64,000 bases of DNA from Trochalopteron elliotii (Eukaryota > Chordata > Aves > Passeriformes > Leiothrichidae). Both the position numbers and the translations under genes were made by a program. The notes below the pieces were generated by a model. It ran no database searches. It was not told the DNA's origin and saw nothing but the letters and a program-made list of their open reading frames with translations. Position 1 is the stretch's first letter; the number at the start of each line of letters is the position of its first letter. Shown in pieces: positions 60,956 through 64,000 of the stretch. The stretch spans positions 1,872,416 to 1,936,415 of the forward strand of contig JANPWX010000161.1 in NCBI GenBank assembly GCA_024734555.1, written 5' to 3'.

Positions 60956-61882
60956 TGAGCCAACATTTGTGTGGAAAATGAGCAAGCACCCAATTTCTAG
61001 CAAGGGAGTGCAGTCTGCAGTGAAGCAAAGTGAGTCCAGGGGTACCTCTGAGCTGGTTTGGGCACCACACACACACACAGAGCACCTGGGCTGGGAGATA
61101 TCTCCCGATTTCTCACTCATCTGAGAATCGGTTCTGCTTCTGTAAGAGAAGGGTCAGCAGGACACGGGAGGGGAGGCTGAGGAGCTGCAAAGACTTAGTG
61201 CACCTTAAAACAAAAGGACATCTAACCTGCCCTTACACCTCACTCCAAGACGGAAAAGAGCTACAGCATCTCCTACACTCACAACTACTCCACACACACC
61301 CAGACGCATGCAAAACGTGTCCCGTTGCCCCCGGGCTGCGGAAAACCCCTCCGGGGCAGTGGCACCGCCAGCACCGGGCTCTGCCCAGCCCCCCGGCACT
61401 GCCCCGCCCCACCCCACCGCCGGCCCCCCCGCCCGGTGCCAGCGGGCAGGAGAGGGGTGGGTTATGGACCTGAAATGCATAGGTATGGACACAGCAGGGA
61501 CACGGGGCACTGCCACAGCCCCCGCTGCCAGCAGGCACAGCCCCCGCTCCTCCCTCCGGCTGGGTGGGAAGCAGCATTTGCCACGGGCACGGTTCAACCA
61601 CACTCGTGCTCCTCGCGCTGCCCCGCAAGGAAAGATGAGTCCTTTATGTCAGACAGCCTCTGTGCCAGCTGCAAGTGCTCGATTCTGCTTCCTGGGAAAT
61701 CCTCCAGCTCAGCAAACCCTCTTCTGTGCGCCCTTGTGCCAGCCAGGCTCTATTTCTGACCGAGGAGGAGCCACGTTTCCAACCACAACAACAAAGGCAG
61801 GAGAACCCGAGAGGTCTGCTTTGGCTCGGAAACCCTGTTATCTGCAGCGGGCTGGGGGCACCCAGGTCCTCACCTGCACACC

Positions 61883-62405
61883 CTACTTGGGAGGAATCAC
61901 CACTATGGGCTGCCCTCGCTTGGGTCTCCACATGAGGACCTGGGCGTCGTTGGCGTTGGGCTTCACTAGTGCGTTGGGTGGGATGGGCTCCATCCTGCTG
62001 AGGATCCGCGGCTGCTCCTGCTGAGTCCTGCCCACCAGCCGTGCCCGCTGCCCCAGCAGCTGCATGGGGTCCACCTCAATGTCCACTCGCATCCTCCACT
62101 TTATAGTCTGCAAGATGATCTTCTCCTTGGTGGTGGTGTTCATGGCCACCAGCCACGTGGTGAAGCTCTGGTCCCTTTTAATCCTGGTCAGCAGCGGCAC
62201 GTTGCTGTTGCTCACGGGGACGGCCCACGTCACGCTGGGGTAGAAATTGTCGTTCATGCTCACCGAGAACCTGGAGATCTTGTTGGTGGGCCCAACCAGG
62301 GTCACGGTTTCCGTGGTGTTTCCATACCAGGGGTAGCTCACCCCATCCGAATCGCTGATGGCTTTTACTCGTCCTTCTCGCAGGTCGGGCAGCTCCCAGC
62401 TTGAC
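61883..62405 (-). CDS. FAM78B: FAM78B coding exon 2 (last)
   Basis: Acceptor CTTCCTCTTCACTAG. 173 residues and stop, ending R-G-Q-P-I-V-V-I-P-P-K. It was read through upstream into intron by simple ORF calling; the splice site is set by the match to the family at S-S-W-E-L-P-D. Confidence 0.96.
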
Positions 62406-64000
62406 CTAGTGAAGAGGAAGAGAAAGATGAGCAGGGAATGGCAGCAGCAGTGCCTGGCAAGGGATGGGCAAGCCAGCAGCACAGGGACTCTCTGCCTGCC
62501 TGCAGCAAACTCTCAGGGACAACCCAAAGAACAAATTCAGCTTCAGTTCCATAAAGGGAACCGCACATCCAGCTCAAGCTTTTGCTCTGCCAACACAATG
62601 CCATTTTAATTAACCTGCAATTAAACTGACTGGACCAAAACCCACTGCTGAGTCTCTCTGGGGTCACTCTCTCCTTAATCAGCTCCTGTGCCGGGTAACA
62701 GCCTTCCCTGTCCACCAGCTGCAGAACCATGACCAGGGCAGTGGCCCAGCCCATCAGCAGCCCCCATCCTGCAGGAGGTCTGCAGCTTTTATGCCCTAAA
62801 TACAGACACATACAACAATGAAATCCCACAATGATGCCTGCCACTGGCATGATGAAATCCCTGCAATATGACTGGGAGGGAGGGGAATTCACCCCAAATC
62901 TTTGCTGCTGGCCATGATACCAACACCATGTGGCCATGGCGAGGCCTGCATGGCAATAGCAAGAGAGCAGCTTTGCAGCAAAGGGCCGGGGCCACACTTC
63001 TGTCATCCCTCCAAATGATGACCTCCACTCACTCCAACATCCCCAAGTGCTCCAGTGCCCCACGCACACCAGTCTATCATGATACAGGGATTCAGGTAGG
63101 CAGCACAAGGACCTGCTGCTCCCCCAGCCCCCACAGACCTGTGGCAGGAGCCCACCAGCAAGCTGCAGGGCAGACCCCTCTGGACATCTCCCCTCTTGCA
63201 TCACCCCTTTCCAAAGGCAGAAGACACAGCTACAGAGCCAACAGCTTTGCCCCTTGGCATACCCACAAATACCCGGCACACCCCGCCTTGGGAAAGGCTG
63301 TTTTCCAGCTGTCACTTCTGTCCAGCACCACTTTTCCTTTCCCTCTTCTAACACAAGCCAAGGGGGCAACTCCCCCAGCACTGCGCGCGCTCGCGTCCCA
63401 ATCCCAAAGAAGAAATGAAGCTTGGTGGGAGACAGCGGCCGCAAAGCCCTCGGAAGGGCAAGGTCCAGAGCAGCGGGATGGTGTGGGACCCCCTGTGGAG
63501 CGCGAGGAGCAGAATTGTGAGGTCGGGGGCTGGGGTGAAGGTGTTGCCCGTGCGTGGCTGTGGCTGCAGAGGTGGGGTAGAGGGGCAGCTCCCAATGCCG
63601 GGGGTGCAGCTCCCGGTGCCGGCGTTGCAGCAGCCAGTGCCTGCGGGCGGAGCAGGGCAGGTGTCCGCACCGGCAGCCCACGCCGTACATAGCCCGGGCC
63701 CGCCCGTGTCCCCACAGCCGTCCCCCCGTGCCCGCCCGCCGTGCTCACACGCCGAGGTCGCTGTAGGTGTTGTAGAACTCCATGTGGTTGCAGGCCTGGA
63801 TCCAGCCCACCACCCAGGTGTGCCGCCGGGCGATGGGCGGCATGAGGACGCGGGCGGAGGCGCGGAAGTAGGGCGTGCGGTACCGCAGCACCACCGGCGA
63901 GCTCTCCTCGATGGCCGTGGCCGCCGGCTCGATGGTGGCCGACACGTCGGACACCACGATCTGCTCGCGGCGCACCCGCGCCTTGCAGGCCACGCTCTGC
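61883..64000 (-). CDS. FAM78B: FAM78B, two coding exons, 5' end cut by the window edge
   Basis: Exon 1 (64000-63749, partial) and exon 2 (62405-61883) join in frame (GT then G, giving V-S-S-W-E-L-P-D-L) to 257 visible residues. Human FAM78B has 261, so about four N-terminal codons lie beyond the right edge. The first full visible codon starts Q-S-V-A-C-K-A-R-V. Exon 2 is nearly invariant against the human protein: V-S-Y-P-W-Y-G-N-T-T-E-T-V, N-D-N-F-Y-P-S-V-T-W-A-V-P-V, K-W-R-M-R-V-D-I-E-V-D-P. The last of these distinguishes FAM78B from its paralogue FAM78A. The molecular function is unknown; no signal peptide or membrane segment is visible. Such strong conservation implies constraint. It is convergent with PRDX6. 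Confidence 0.96.
62406..63748 (-). other. FAM78B intron, with a long unassigned open frame
   Basis: Intron from donor GTGAGC to acceptor TAG. One minus-strand frame stays open for 441 codons (62365-63690), almost the entire intron. It has no recognised domain and is rich in Cys, Trp and Leu. Retaining the intron would stop the FAM78B frame at once (GTG-TGA), so it is not a simple FAM78B extension. Confidence 0.6.
63749..64000 (-). CDS. FAM78B: FAM78B coding exon 1 (partial)
   Basis: Reads Q-S-V-A-C-K-A-R-V-R-R-E-Q-I-V-V through Y-N-T-Y-S-D-L-G. The start codon is outside the window. The exon is very CpG-rich, with alanine substitutions compared with human (E-P-A-A-T-A-I-E-E-S). Confidence 0.93.

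Noticed and set aside
61883..64000. FAM78A instead of FAM78B
   Set aside because: The exon 2 residues K-W-R-M-R-V-D-I-E-V-D-P and L-V-G-R-T-Q-Q-E-Q-P match FAM78B, not FAM78A, and TADA1 proximity fits the FAM78B locus.
1..64000. CRISPR arrays, operons, riboswitches or other prokaryotic systems
   Set aside because: The window is spliced avian nuclear DNA; none of these structures was seen.

Overview
This is a vertebrate nuclear window, and specifically avian. Spliced genes with GT/AG introns, many CR1 (chicken repeat 1) LINE fragments and avian-type solo LTRs point to a bird. A tRNA-headed SINE with a CR1-like tail at about 34446-34563 resembles the zebra finch SINE family and suggests a passerine. 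Nothing bacterial or viral as an independent genome was seen.

Four protein-coding genes can be supported exon by exon. On the minus strand, TNFSF4 (OX40 ligand) occupies about 5845-12750 in three coding exons, with a 43-nt middle exon. A gene-poor stretch of about 23.5 kb follows (12751-36237). It holds CR1 fragments, two near-identical LTR copies in inverted orientation, a perfect 132-bp TTAGGG telomeric array, an orphan CpG-rich patch and the SINE. TADA1 (SAGA subunit) follows on the minus strand at 36238-49633, in eight coding exons giving a predicted 335 residues. PRDX6 (1-Cys peroxiredoxin) runs divergently on the plus strand from 49858 to 56334. FAM78B lies on the minus strand from 61883 past the right edge and is convergent with PRDX6.

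The genes do different jobs: TNFSF4 in T-cell co-stimulation, TADA1 in chromatin and transcription, PRDX6 in peroxide and phospholipid metabolism, and FAM78B with no known function. The one layout with a likely shared control region is the head-to-head TADA1/PRDX6 pair, whose start codons are 224 bases apart. That GC-rich interval contains an 81-N assembly gap flanked by tandem repeats: a 15-bp unit carrying CACGTG on one side and a 12-bp unit on the other.

The main anomaly is that PRDX6 coding exon 2, which carries the peroxidatic cysteine, is nowhere in the assembled sequence. A lone N at 51801, inside the interval where it should be, suggests an assembly loss rather than a biological one. 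I found no convincing undescribed biological system. The most worthwhile leads are the missing exon, the perfect interstitial telomere array, the repeat-rich bidirectional promoter, the inverted LTR pair, and an unusually long open frame in the FAM78B intron.
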